Assembly (NCBI RefSeq): GCF_014201505.1
Contig: NZ_JACHEO010000011.1
Location: 55,683 to 119,682, forward strand
Origin: Desulfoprunum benzoelyticum
Lineage (GTDB): Bacteria; Desulfobacterota; Desulfobulbia; Desulfobulbales; Desulfocapsaceae
Reading direction: 5' to 3'
Length of the DNA stretch: 64,000 nucleotides
Position numbers and translations under genes: made by a program. The notes below the pieces were generated by a model. It saw nothing but the letters and a program-made list of their open reading frames with translations. It did not search any database and had not been told where the DNA came from. Shown piece after piece: positions 7,578-16,633 of the stretch; position 1 is the first letter of the stretch; the number at the start of each line of letters is the position of its first letter.

Positions 7578-7851
7578 AAAAATCACAGGGCAATCCAAGC
7601 TGGCTCAAACAGCTGAGTCGAAAACCGACACCAACGAACGTCTCGATCTGGTGACACCTAGAAAAAAGCCATCATTGAAGGCGTACCGGCTGTATGATGA
7701 TGATATTGCCAGGCTTAAAGAGATTACCGCGACAATGAATAAAGAGAGCCACCGACACATCAGTGAAACTGCTGCAATTCGCGCTTTGATAGTGTTGGGG
7801 ACGGGCACTACAGGGGAAAAGCTGTTGAAGGCCCTGCGGGAAACGATATAG
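7567..7851 (+). CDS. Small putative ParA-partner DNA-binding protein
   Basis: A 94-residue basic protein overlapping parA by 11 bp. The N-terminal 35 residues are polar and probably disordered. The rest (LKAYRLYDDDIARLKEITATMN...ISETAAIRALIVLG) has a strand followed by two helices, as in ribbon-helix-helix partners such as ParG. By position and size it should bind the partition site and autoregulate the operon. The fold is inferred from pattern and context, not established. A shorter ParB-like protein is the alternative description. Confidence 0.65.
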   Translation: MATKKITGQSKLAQTAESKTDTNERLDLVTPRKKPSLKAYRLYDDDIARLKEITATMNKESHRHISETAAIRALIVLGTGTTGEKLLKALRETI

Positions 7852-7853
7852 AA

Positions 7854-7875
7854 ATGTAGTTTATTTATGCTACAT
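7854..7875. repeat. Short inverted repeat after the partition operon
   Basis: ATGTAG (7854-7859) and CTACAT (7870-7875) form an A+T-rich six-pair stem right after the partner-gene stop. It has no T-run and could be a weak terminator or a protein-binding site. The rest of the 275-bp gap to the NERD gene is A+T-rich with nothing else recognised. Confidence 0.3.
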
Positions 7876-8126
7876 AAAGACGTATCAATTTTGCGAAGAT
7901 AACGGGGCAAGGATGATAGACAACACCGGGCCGCTTGTTTTCAGGGAGACTTGAACAATTAATGAGAAACCCATAAGAAAAATATGTTTATCTTGAAATA
8001 TGTTCAATTTATCCCAGATTAGTTGACGACAACGACAAAAAACGAGAAACACAAGAAAAGAAGAAACCGCGTGTAATAAGAAAAGAATAAACAAAGAAAT
8101 CGACTGCTTGCTGTTCCTCCTTGAAA

Positions 8127-8915
8127 TTAGAGAGCATTCTTGGCGTATCTACATTTTGGAAATCCAGAGCATGCCATGAATTCGTTGCCTTTATTGGTTC
8201 CTTTCTTGGCAATTCTCAAAACCAACTCACTGCCACATTTAGGACAGAGGTTGCTATTTTCCTTGTTTTCCAATCTCGATTTGACATTCTTCACATGTTG
8301 GCGCTGGGTTTCGAAAGAAGGTGTCAACCTGCCTCCTTCGATTAGCCGGACAATCCTGGACACCTCATCATTAGTCAGCAACACATTTTTTTTGGACTTG
8401 ATGAAACGTAAATAGCCCCAGGCGTAAGTAACATTTTCAGGCATTTCTGTTTTGAAGGTACTATCACCGACAAAAACGATGAGTGAAAAAACTACGTCTT
8501 CGGGTAATCCCAAGCAGGATTGCAATGTCTTTGTATGCTTGTAGTTCTGGTGAAGAGGGTTTTGAAATTTACTGGTGTGCCTGTAAATCTTCTGGGTCCA
8601 GGTCTTCTGGCTGGGACTACCGAATATCCAGCCTTTCATGTTTTTTGTTTCAATGACAAAAAGTCCATATTTGGACGCGATGATATGGTCAATCTGAGTG
8701 GTTCCATCTTCAGTTGGAAGGGTGACATTTTTGATGAGATGGTAGTCGCTTTTGTTCAGGAATAATTTTGCAGCCAGGTTCACTTGTGCTTCACCAAAGA
8801 TTCCTTTGAACCAAGGCGATTTGAATAATGCTATGAGAATGAATAAGGGGATAAAATACCAGAAAGAGGTCAGGAAGTTGATGAGTATCGGCGAAAAATC
8901 CATTTTTCGTATCAC
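8127..8915 (-). CDS. NERD-domain protein with N-terminal membrane segment and C-terminal zinc ribbon
   Basis: A 262-residue protein. An N-terminal hydrophobic segment (about 10-30) is followed by a NERD nuclease-related domain (GEAQVN, then IDHIIASKYGLFVIETKNMKGWIFGS, about 75-100) carrying the D...ExK residues of a PD-(D/E)XK fold. The C-terminus has a topoisomerase-type zinc finger CPKCGSELVLR...ACSGFPKCRYAKN (about 224-258). Such proteins are thought to be DNA nucleases or DNA-binding membrane proteins; their role is not settled. It is transcribed against its neighbours and stands alone between the partition genes and the defence island. An internal ATG five codons later is an alternative start. 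Confidence 0.82.
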   Translation of the reverse strand: MIRKMDFSPILINFLTSFWYFIPLFILIALFKSPWFKGIFGEAQVNLAAKLFLNKSDYHLIKNVTLPTEDGTTQIDHIIASKYGLFVIETKNMKGWIFGSPSQKTWTQKIYRHTSKFQNPLHQNYKHTKTLQSCLGLPEDVVFSLIVFVGDSTFKTEMPENVTYAWGYLRFIKSKKNVLLTNDEVSRIVRLIEGGRLTPSFETQRQHVKNVKSRLENKENSNLCPKCGSELVLRIAKKGTNKGNEFMACSGFPKCRYAKNAL

Positions 8916-9410
8916 AAAGTAGAGATTGAAAAGCGGTTTAACTATTCAAAAGTAGATAAAATAACACTAAAGCCTACAACGCTATTGGTACTAAATGCAA
9001 ACGATCTTTGATCCAGCATAATATGGTGGTTGAATACAAGGCTCCCCATCCGTTCAACATCGGCAATAAAAAAGATACCGATCTGGAAGAGTTTGCCACG
9101 GTGCTGGCAAGCACGCTGCTGCAAAAAATACTATCATCACGACGTACTCTAGTACGCCGAAATGATGGAAATATTCCGCGTGTCGCATATGAAGTTTTTA
9201 CGTAGCCATCTGAAATTTGAGGTTTTTGCAAGTCCATCAATCCTGTAAAAGTAGTCGAATCAAGGAATTATCTTGCTACTTTTAGCTAATCTATATAGTT
9301 TAAACCCTGTTTAACCTAATCTGGCCGGATAGTGCATACATGGTTACGCCGTGGTAAAGCATCCAGACATGCTTGTTAGGCCGGTTCTCAAGAGAATGAT
9401 GGAGTCGAAG
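8916..9410. other. Gene-poor spacer between the NERD gene and the defence island
   Basis: About 495 bp with no confident gene. It holds a short possible gene remnant (9008-9205) containing a small palindrome CGTACT-CT... ending AGTACG at 9143-9156, and A+T-rich sequence before the HTH gene, which presumably includes the promoter of the restriction operon. No clear -35/-10 pair could be chosen by eye. Confidence 0.5.
9008..9205 (+). pseudogene. Possible short remnant of a PD-(D/E)XK-like protein
   Basis: A 65-codon open frame whose product contains VVEYKAPHPF followed by an amphipathic helix (TDLEEFATVLASTLLQKI). The EYK-x-P pattern is like the nuclease core of Rpn-type or other PD-(D/E)XK proteins, but nothing else of such a gene is present, and no Shine-Dalgarno is visible. 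It may be a decayed fragment at the island boundary or a chance frame. Confidence 0.25.
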
Positions 9411-9602
9411 ATGGAAGACAGGTGGTTATCTGTTGACGAAATTGGCGAATATCTCGGTATTAAAAGAGATACGGTCTACAAGTGGATTAGTGAAAAAGGT
9501 ATGCCAGCCCACAAGGTTGGTCGCTTATGGAAATTCAAAAAAGACGAAGTTGACGGGTGGGTACGCAAAGGAAGTGCTGACTTGTCTGGAGACAGCAACT
9601 GA
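9411..9602 (+). CDS. Excisionase-type helix-turn-helix DNA-binding protein
   Basis: A 63-residue protein made almost entirely of one winged helix-turn-helix of the excisionase/MerR-like HTH_17 type: LSVDEIGEYLGIKRDTVYKWISEKGMPAHKVGRLWKFKKDEVDGWV. The ATG at 9411 is preferred because GGAG lies six bases before it; in-frame starts at 9351, 9396 and 9399 would add up to 20 residues. It begins 50 bp before the large SNF2 helicase gene and in the same direction, so it is a good candidate for the local regulator of the restriction operon. A true excisionase role is less likely, since no integrase is visible. Confidence 0.8.
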   Translation: MEDRWLSVDEIGEYLGIKRDTVYKWISEKGMPAHKVGRLWKFKKDEVDGWVRKGSADLSGDSN

Positions 9603-9652
9603 ACAAATGGGCAGAATATATTGAATTAAAATAAGATAGGCGGCAAGAAACC

Positions 9653-12600
9653 ATGCAAATCCTGGACAATATCAATACCCTTTGGGGCGATGATCTGAAA
9701 AAGACTGTCAAGCCGGGTGCCAAACTGAAAATTGCAGCCTCTTGTTTTTCCATATACGCCTATGAAGCACTGAAAAAAGAGCTGGAGCAAATTGAATCGC
9801 TTGAGTTTATCTTCACGGCTCAAGCTTTTGTCCCCAATGAGGTTACCGACAAAGTCTCGCGTGAAAGAAGGGAGTTTCATATTCCTAAACAACAACGTGA
9901 AAGAAGTCTATATGGCAGTGAGTTCGAGATTCAACTGAAAAATAAGCTCACCCAAAGAGCAATCGCCAGGGAATGTGCAGACTGGATTCGACGTAAAGCA
10001 AGTTTTCGTTCAAATGTTACCAAAGCACCTATGCAGCAGTTTGCCTGCGTAAACAAAAGAGATAATGACTCTGCATATATGCCTTTGCATGGCTTTACAG
10101 CGGTTGATCTTGGATATCAGCAAGGGGATGCGGTTTCCAACTTTATAACCAAGTTTGAGGATGCTCCCTCCACTCAGACCTGGTTAAACCTCTTCACCCA
10201 GATTTGGGACGATGATACGAAGCTCAAAGATGTAACTGATACGATCTGTTCCCATATCGAATCGGTCTATCAGGAAAATTCTCCGGAAAAAATTTATTTC
10301 CTGATGCTGTACAACATATTCAACGAGTTTCTCGAAGATTTAAACGAGGATGTTCTGCCCAATGACCTCACTGGTTATAAAAACAGCGTAGTGTGGAATA
10401 AGCTCTTCAACTTTCAACGAGATGCCGCCACGGGCATTATTAACAAACTTGAAAGCTATAACGGCTGCATCCTTGCTGATAGTGTCGGTCTGGGTAAAAC
10501 ATTCACCGCGCTTGCCGTTATCAAGTATTATGAACTCCGTAATCGCTCTGTCCTGGTTCTTTGCCCAAAGAAACTGGCTGACAACTGGCTCAACTATAAT
10601 CGGAACCTGAAAACCAATATTTTCGTTAAAGACCGTTTAAATTACGATGTCCTTTGTCATACAGACCTCCAGAGAACGAGTGGTGAGTCCTACGGTACCC
10701 CGCTAAATAAAATTAACTGGGGAAATTACGACCTTGTCGTTATTGATGAGTCGCATAATTTTCGAAACAATGACGCTTATAAGGACAAGGAAACCAGGTA
10801 CCAAAAGTTGATGAACACCGTGATACGGGATGGTGTGAAAACGAAGGTTTTAATGCTTTCAGCGACACCCGTAAACAATCGGTTTAATGACCTCCGCAAC
10901 CAGCTGGCACTCGCCTATGAAGGAGAATCGCAAAACCTCAGTACAAAATTACGCACCGAAAAAAGTGTCGAAGAGATATTCAGGCATGCCCAGACCGTTT
11001 TTAACTGGTGGTCAAAGTTGCCGGTCGAAGAACGAACAGCCCAGGCAATTCTGAATGCTCTCGACTTTGATTTTTTCGAGCTCCTCGACAGTGTAACGAT
11101 TGCACGGTCACGAAAGCATATTGAAACCTTTTACGACACAACCGATATCGGGAAATTTCCGGTGAGAAGAAAGCCTCTCTCATTTCGTTGTCCATTAACC
11201 ATGCGCGGAGATGTCATAGGTTTCAATGAAATCTACAAGAAGCTTTCTCTCTTAAAATTATCCGTTTATGCCCCGGTCAGCTACATTCTCCCAAGCCGCT
11301 TGAGGAAATATGAAGAGCTTTATGATACAGCGGTTGAAGGTGGCAAAGGAAAGTTGCGGCAGGCAGACCGTGAGAAAAGCCTGCAGTCCCTTATGACCAC
11401 CAATCTATTGAAGCGCCTGGAAAGTTCAGTGGAGTCATTCCGGCTAACCTTGGGCTCTTTGGAAAAGAACCACCTGCGTATGCTCTCTCAAATAGAGCAA
11501 TTCAGACAGTCCGGAGCAAACGTTTCCATCCATGATCTGGCAGACTCTCTTGGCGAACTCGAAGCGGAAGATGACGATCTGACCGGCCTGGGAGACTTTA
11601 TGATTGGTGGCAAGGTACAGGTGAGTCTGGCAGATATGGACTTACCCTCATGGGAGTATGACCTGAAAGCTGATCTTGCCATTATCACCGAACTACTCAA
11701 CGAAATGAGAAAGGTGGGGCCGAACGACGATTCAAAGCTGCAGCATCTCAAAAAGCATGTTGTCGATAAGATCAATACTCCTATCAACCATGGGAACAAA
11801 AAAATCGTTATATTTACCGCCTTTGCAGATACGGCAAACTACCTCTACGATAATCTGACTGGTGATCTCCTTGAAATGGGTGTCCACACCGGCAGAGTGA
11901 CCGGCAAGGATGCCCCAAAGACCACCTTGAAAAGGGGTTTTGACTTTCAATCAATACTCACACTATTTTCTCCGATCTCCAAAGAAAAGGCGTTGATACT
12001 CCCTGGAGAGCAGGGTGAAATCGATGTGCTCATTGGTACTGACTGCATCTCAGAAGGCCAGAACCTGCAGGATTGTGATTATCTCATCAATTACGACATT
12101 CACTGGAACCCTGTTCGAATTATTCAGCGTTTTGGCCGGATTGATCGAATCGGTTCTACCAATGAAACCATTCAGCTTGTCAATTACTGGCCGGATATCT
12201 CGCTTGATGAATATATCAATCTTAAGGAGCGTGTGGAAAACCGGATGATCATTGCCGATGTTACTGCAACAGGTGATGACAATGTGCTCTCAGCTCAGGC
12301 AAACGATGTGAGTTACCGGAAAGAACAGCTCAGACGCCTTCAGGATGAGGTGATAGAGCTTGAAGATATGAAAACCGGTGTCAATATCACCGACCTGGGG
12401 TTGAACGATTTCAGGATGGATTTGCTGAATTATATCAAGAGTAATGGCGAGTTAAGCCATTTGCCCCATGGCCTTCATGCAATTATTCCCGCCAATAAAG
12501 ACATTGGGTTAACACCGGGCGTAATCTTTACACTCCGCAATAGAAACTCCGGCGTTAATATCAATCAGCATAACCGACTACATCCATACTATCTCATTTA

Positions 12601-12925
12601 TATCAGCGATAATGGTCAAGTGATTGCTGATCATACCCAGGTCAAATCCCTCCTGGATTTAGTGCGAACCAGTTGTAAAGGGTTGGCAACACCTCTTCAG
12701 GAGCTGTGCAGAAAATTCAATAGTGTCACGAGAGATGGCCGCGATATGGACCAGTACTCAGATCTGCTGGGAAAGGCTATCCGGTCGATGATTGAGGTAA
12801 AAGAAGACGAGGATATTGACAGCCTCTTTACTGGCAGAAGCACTACCGCACTGGTTGATACGATTACCGGGCTTGATGACTTTGAGCTGATTTCCTTCCT
12901 CGTTGTAAGAGAGGAAGTACCATGA
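9653..12925 (+). CDS. Large SNF2-like helicase (type III restriction-associated)
   Basis: A 1090-residue superfamily 2 helicase. An N-terminal region of about 240 residues looks like the PLD-related domain seen in this helicase family, but I see no intact HxK(x)4D motif. The motor follows: Walker A ADSVGLGKTF (about 274-283), DESH (about 364-367), motif III LMLSATPVNN (about 402), a long helical insertion (about 540-680) and motif VI QRFGRIDRIGS (about 825-835). It is the first large gene of the operon; its last four bases overlap the DUF4391 start (ATGA), indicating translational coupling. It probably translocates on DNA as part of the restriction complex (inference). Its combination with DUF4391, Mod and Res is a recurrent arrangement, but I know no established name for it. 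Confidence 0.85.
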   Translation: MQILDNINTLWGDDLKKTVKPGAKLKIAASCFSIYAYEALKKELEQIESLEFIFTAQAFVPNEVTDKVSRERREFHIPKQQRERSLYGSEFEIQLKNKLTQRAIARECADWIRRKASFRSNVTKAPMQQFACVNKRDNDSAYMPLHGFTAVDLGYQQGDAVSNFITKFEDAPSTQTWLNLFTQIWDDDTKLKDVTDTICSHIESVYQENSPEKIYFLMLYNIFNEFLEDLNEDVLPNDLTGYKNSVVWNKLFNFQRDAATGIINKLESYNGCILADSVGLGKTFTALAVIKYYELRNRSVLVLCPKKLADNWLNYNRNLKTNIFVKDRLNYDVLCHTDLQRTSGESYGTPLNKINWGNYDLVVIDESHNFRNNDAYKDKETRYQKLMNTVIRDGVKTKVLMLSATPVNNRFNDLRNQLALAYEGESQNLSTKLRTEKSVEEIFRHAQTVFNWWSKLPVEERTAQAILNALDFDFFELLDSVTIARSRKHIETFYDTTDIGKFPVRRKPLSFRCPLTMRGDVIGFNEIYKKLSLLKLSVYAPVSYILPSRLRKYEELYDTAVEGGKGKLRQADREKSLQSLMTTNLLKRLESSVESFRLTLGSLEKNHLRMLSQIEQFRQSGANVSIHDLADSLGELEAEDDDLTGLGDFMIGGKVQVSLADMDLPSWEYDLKADLAIITELLNEMRKVGPNDDSKLQHLKKHVVDKINTPINHGNKKIVIFTAFADTANYLYDNLTGDLLEMGVHTGRVTGKDAPKTTLKRGFDFQSILTLFSPISKEKALILPGEQGEIDVLIGTDCISEGQNLQDCDYLINYDIHWNPVRIIQRFGRIDRIGSTNETIQLVNYWPDISLDEYINLKERVENRMIIADVTATGDDNVLSAQANDVSYRKEQLRRLQDEVIELEDMKTGVNITDLGLNDFRMDLLNYIKSNGELSHLPHGLHAIIPANKDIGLTPGVIFTLRNRNSGVNINQHNRLHPYYLIYISDNGQVIADHTQVKSLLDLVRTSCKGLATPLQELCRKFNSVTRDGRDMDQYSDLLGKAIRSMIEVKEDEDIDSLFTGRSTTALVDTITGLDDFELISFLVVREEVP

Positions 12926-13584
12926 ACGCCTTGTACAGCTTTCCCAAAGCAGCTGCATTCGGACGAATGGTTGCCAAAGGAAAGATCTACGAACACACTA
13001 CGCCAACAAAGAAGGTAAAGGAGCAGTTTATCACCCAGATAGAAAAAATCACCTGGGCCTATAAACTGTCTCCTGCAACAATAAACCTGCCGGCAAGTGC
13101 AGGTGTGGAAGAAATTCAGGTTTTTTCTGTTAGGCTGAGAACCGGTGAGTTGGCACATGAAGTTTTACTGACTATCGATAAGGCCATTCCTTCGCCTATT
13201 CTGTTTGAGCTGCAGTTTAACGGCAAAACCCGGTATGTGGGAGCATATAAGCGACCGAATGAAGCAGATAAAAACAAATGGGTTGTCAGCAGTTACTTTC
13301 AATCAACCTGGATGGACGATGATATTGAGAGAGTAAATCTTCCGGTTGTTCTCTATATGGGAGCATTGTATCAGGCTTTGTTAACGGCGATGAGCCCGCT
13401 CAAACTCAGGGAGGACGAAACCCTTAGTAACCTGGTTGCAAGAGTTGATCTTTTGCGAACAAAAGAGCGGGATGCACAACAGCTTGAAAAGCGGATGAAA
13501 ATTGAAAAACAGTTCAATCGGCGTGTTGAAATGAACAGAGCGCTTAATGAACTGAAAAAAGAAATTGAGAATCTGAAAGACTGA
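12922..13584 (+). CDS. DUF4391 domain-containing protein
   Basis: A 220-residue protein of the DUF4391 family, which typically lies between an SNF2 helicase and a type III-like methyltransferase. The N-terminal two thirds is a mixed fold (KITWAYKLSPATINLPAS, ILFELQFNGKTRYVGAYKRP). The last 50 residues are a charged coiled coil (RTKERDAQQLEKRMKIEKQFNRRVEMNR...). The family's activity is unknown; the F-E-x-Q and Y-x-x-x-K-x-P segments look like a degenerate PD-(D/E)XK core, which is only a guess. The start overlaps the helicase stop by 4 bp, so the two proteins are probably made together and may bind each other through the coiled coil. Confidence 0.83.
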   Translation: MNALYSFPKAAAFGRMVAKGKIYEHTTPTKKVKEQFITQIEKITWAYKLSPATINLPASAGVEEIQVFSVRLRTGELAHEVLLTIDKAIPSPILFELQFNGKTRYVGAYKRPNEADKNKWVVSSYFQSTWMDDDIERVNLPVVLYMGALYQALLTAMSPLKLREDETLSNLVARVDLLRTKERDAQQLEKRMKIEKQFNRRVEMNRALNELKKEIENLKD

Positions 13585-13616
13585 TAGATTTCAGCATGAA
13601 ACTGAGGAGTTAAAAG

Positions 13617-15599
13617 GTGGAAAAGTTAAAGATGCACAGCCCGAATTTTACCGAAGAGAATATTGTAAAGCTTGCTGCTTTGTTTCCGGGATGTGTCACC
13701 GAGTCAACGGACGAAGATGGGAACCTGAAACAATCCATTGATTTTGACCAACTCAGACAGGAACTCTCAACACATATTGTGGAAGGTCCTCAAGAGCGCT
13801 ACCATCTGAACTGGCCAGGAAAAAGGGAAGCACTGCTTACGGCTAATGCACCAATCGCCAAGACTCTTCGTCCTTGCCGTGAAGAGAGTGTCGATTTTGA
13901 TAGTACCGAAAACTTGTTTATTGAAGGTGATAATCTTGATGCCCTGAAACTCCTGCAGGAGACTTATCTAGGCAAGGTGAAGATGATTTATATCGATCCG
14001 CCGTATAATACGGGAAAGGACTTTATCTATGCTGATGATTTTGCAGAAAATACTGAAGACTTTTTAAAACGTTCAAATCAAAAAGATGAGGAAGGTAATC
14101 GTCTTATTGCCAATACAGAATCAAATGGCAGATTTCATTCAGATTGGCTTTCACTAATGTTTTCGCGGTTAAAGCTAGCAAGAAATTTATTGAGTGATGA
14201 TGGGGTGATTTTCATTAGTATCGATGATGATGAAGTTACCAATACATGTAAACTATGCAATGAGATATTTGGTGAACATAATTATCTTGCAACGTTAGTG
14301 TGGGATCGAAACAGAAAAAATGATGCTAAGTATTTTTCTGTTGGTCATGAGTATATGGTGTGCTATTTCAAGGATGCAGCATACATTCAAAACGATGGTA
14401 TCATTTTTCGAGCTCCGAAGGAAGGAGTGGATGAAGTCCGAGATTTGTTCAATAGCTTACGAAAAAAATATGGGGATGATTGGGCGAGTATTACAGATAA
14501 AATATTAGAGTATTATGCCACCATTCCAGATGAAGATCCAAGAACACCCATTAAAAGATTTCGCAAAGTTGATGAACTAGGACCTTATCGAGATGATGGG
14601 AATATTAATTGGCCCGGGGGTGGAGGACCTCGCTATGAGGTCTTGCATCCTTTTACCAAAAGAGCATGTAAACTACCCAAAAGTGGTTGGCGTTATCCAA
14701 CACCAAGTCGATTTTGGGAGGAGGTTGATAAAGGGCGAATTGTATTTGGAGATGATGAAACAACTGTTCCCAGGGTAAGGACTAATCTTTTTGATAACAA
14801 AGATCAGGTGATGAAAAGTGTTCATTATAGCTATGCTCAAACGGCCACAAATCAGTTCCTAGAGATATTCGATGGTGTCAGAGTTTTTGATAATCCAAAG
14901 GCTATATCCGATCTTGTTCAAATAATACGATATGTATCCGAGCCAGCTGATTTAATAATAGACTTTTTTGCCGGATCTGCAACCACTGCCCATGCAGTAA
15001 TGCAGTTAAATGCTGAAGACGGAGGTAAACGGAAATTCATTATGGTGCAGCTACCTGAAGAATGCGATGAAAAGTCAGAAGCCTTCAAAGCAGGGTACAA
15101 AACCATCACTGAAATAGGTAAAGAACGTATTCGCCGAGCCGGTAAGAAAATCAAAAGTGAAAGTCCTATAACTACTCAGGAGCTTGATGTCGGTTTCCGT
15201 GTCCTCAAAGTTGACACGAGTAATATGGCAGACATCTATTACACTCCCGATGCAGTCGAACAAAAACAGTTAAGCCTACTAACCGATAACATCAAAGCCG
15301 ATCGAAGCTCAGAAGACCTGCTATTCCAGGTTCTGTTGGACTGGGGTGTTGATCTGACTCTCCCAATTACCAAAGAGACCATCGAAAATCGTGAAGTGTT
15401 CTTTGTCGATAACAATGCACTAGCCGCCTGCTTTGTTAAGAACGGTCAGATTACGGAAGGTTTCTGCAAAGAACTCACCAAGCGTCAACCCCTCCGGGTG
15501 GTGTTCCGCGATTCAGGATTTAAAGATGACAGCGTGAAAATCAATGTCGAGCAGATCTTCAAACTGATGTCACCCCATACCGAGGTGAAGTGCATATGA
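13617..15599 (+). CDS. mod: Type III restriction-modification methyltransferase (Mod)
   Basis: A 660-residue site-specific DNA adenine methyltransferase. Motif IV DPPYNTG (about 127-133) precedes the SAM-binding motif I FFAGSATTAHA (about 448-458), the beta-class order typical of type III Mod. The central region between them (about 200-400) is the variable target-recognition domain, and it is visibly more A+T-rich than the flanks, as expected for a domain exchanged by recombination. GTG at 13617 is used as start because gaggag sits 8 bases before it. Mod sets the recognition sequence and modifies one strand; with Res it forms the restriction complex. It overlaps the next gene as ATGA. Confidence 0.93.
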   Translation: MEKLKMHSPNFTEENIVKLAALFPGCVTESTDEDGNLKQSIDFDQLRQELSTHIVEGPQERYHLNWPGKREALLTANAPIAKTLRPCREESVDFDSTENLFIEGDNLDALKLLQETYLGKVKMIYIDPPYNTGKDFIYADDFAENTEDFLKRSNQKDEEGNRLIANTESNGRFHSDWLSLMFSRLKLARNLLSDDGVIFISIDDDEVTNTCKLCNEIFGEHNYLATLVWDRNRKNDAKYFSVGHEYMVCYFKDAAYIQNDGIIFRAPKEGVDEVRDLFNSLRKKYGDDWASITDKILEYYATIPDEDPRTPIKRFRKVDELGPYRDDGNINWPGGGGPRYEVLHPFTKRACKLPKSGWRYPTPSRFWEEVDKGRIVFGDDETTVPRVRTNLFDNKDQVMKSVHYSYAQTATNQFLEIFDGVRVFDNPKAISDLVQIIRYVSEPADLIIDFFAGSATTAHAVMQLNAEDGGKRKFIMVQLPEECDEKSEAFKAGYKTITEIGKERIRRAGKKIKSESPITTQELDVGFRVLKVDTSNMADIYYTPDAVEQKQLSLLTDNIKADRSSEDLLFQVLLDWGVDLTLPITKETIENREVFFVDNNALAACFVKNGQITEGFCKELTKRQPLRVVFRDSGFKDDSVKINVEQIFKLMSPHTEVKCI

Positions 15600-16633
15600 G
15601 TAGCCTTGACAACAATGGAAAAGGTGAAATTCTGGTCTATCAGACAGAGGGAGGCCAGGTAAAGCTCGATGTACGCCTACAGGAGGAAACCGTCTGGCTG
15701 ACCCAGCCTCTTATGGCGGAGCTTTTCCAAACAACCCAGCAAAACATCAGTCAGCATATTTTAAATATTTACGAGGAAGGAGAGCTGTCAGAAGAGGCAA
15801 CTCACAAGAAATTCTTGTCGGTTCGTCAAGAGGGCAAGCGACAGGTCCAGCGTAATCTGGATTTCTACAACCTCGACATGATTATTTCCGTCGGCTATCG
15901 GGTGAAAAGTAGTGTTGCCACCCGGTTTCGCATTTGGGCAACCCAGAAGCTGACTGAATTTATACGCAAAGGCTTTGTTCTCGATGACGAGCGTTTAAAA
16001 GAACCGGAGGGTGGTCGTTATTTTGAAGAGTTGCTGGCCCGAATCCGGGATATTCGCAGCTCGGAAAAAATCTTCTGGCGTAAAGTGCTGGATATATATG
16101 CCACCAGTATCGATTACGATCCGAAGTCAGAAACGTCCAAACTATTCTTCAAACAAGTACAGAACAAGATGCACTGGGCAGCCCATGGACATACCGCTGC
16201 AGAGCTTATTTATCAACGGGCTGATGCTGAACAACCTCATATGGGTGTTACCAATTATCCAGGTTCCAAACTTCTCAAGCGCGATGTGGAAGTAGCCAAG
16301 AACTACCTGGCGGAAGATGAACTGAACATCCTCAACCGGATTGTGACCGCGTATCTTGAAATGGCGGAACTCCAGGCACTGAACCGTAACCCCATGACAA
16401 TGCTGGATTGGACCGAGCGCCTGCATCAATTTCTGACCATGACCGGTCGGGAGCTGTTGACCCATGCAGGAACAATCAGCCACGAATCAGCTATGGTGAA
16501 GGCACATGAAGAGTACGAGAAGTTTCGCCTGAAACAACTGGAAGAACCGACGGAAGTGGAAAAGCATTTCATCGAAGTAGAGCAGGAAATGAAGCAGATC
16601 GAAGTCACGAAGAAGAAAGGGGGCTGTGAATGA
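15596..16633 (+). CDS. RhuM-family virulence/accessory protein
   Basis: A 345-residue RhuM-family protein. The N-terminal part ([44 protein letters not shown]) is the conserved family segment, with a probable helix-turn-helix at LMAELF...NISQHI (about 35-55). It is followed by the [21 protein letters not shown] motif and a helical C-terminus. RhuM was named from a Salmonella pathogenicity island; its biochemical function is unknown, but homologues are very often found inside type I and III restriction operons. Here it is inserted exactly between mod and res, joined to both by 4-bp ATGA overlaps, so it is probably translated as part of the system. The ATG at 15596 is preferred over a GTG two codons earlier. 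Confidence 0.9.
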   Translation: MSSLDNNGKGEILVYQTEGGQVKLDVRLQEETVWLTQPLMAELFQTTQQNISQHILNIYEEGELSEEATHKKFLSVRQEGKRQVQRNLDFYNLDMIISVGYRVKSSVATRFRIWATQKLTEFIRKGFVLDDERLKEPEGGRYFEELLARIRDIRSSEKIFWRKVLDIYATSIDYDPKSETSKLFFKQVQNKMHWAAHGHTAAELIYQRADAEQPHMGVTNYPGSKLLKRDVEVAKNYLAEDELNILNRIVTAYLEMAELQALNRNPMTMLDWTERLHQFLTMTGRELLTHAGTISHESAMVKAHEEYEKFRLKQLEEPTEVEKHFIEVEQEMKQIEVTKKKGGCE

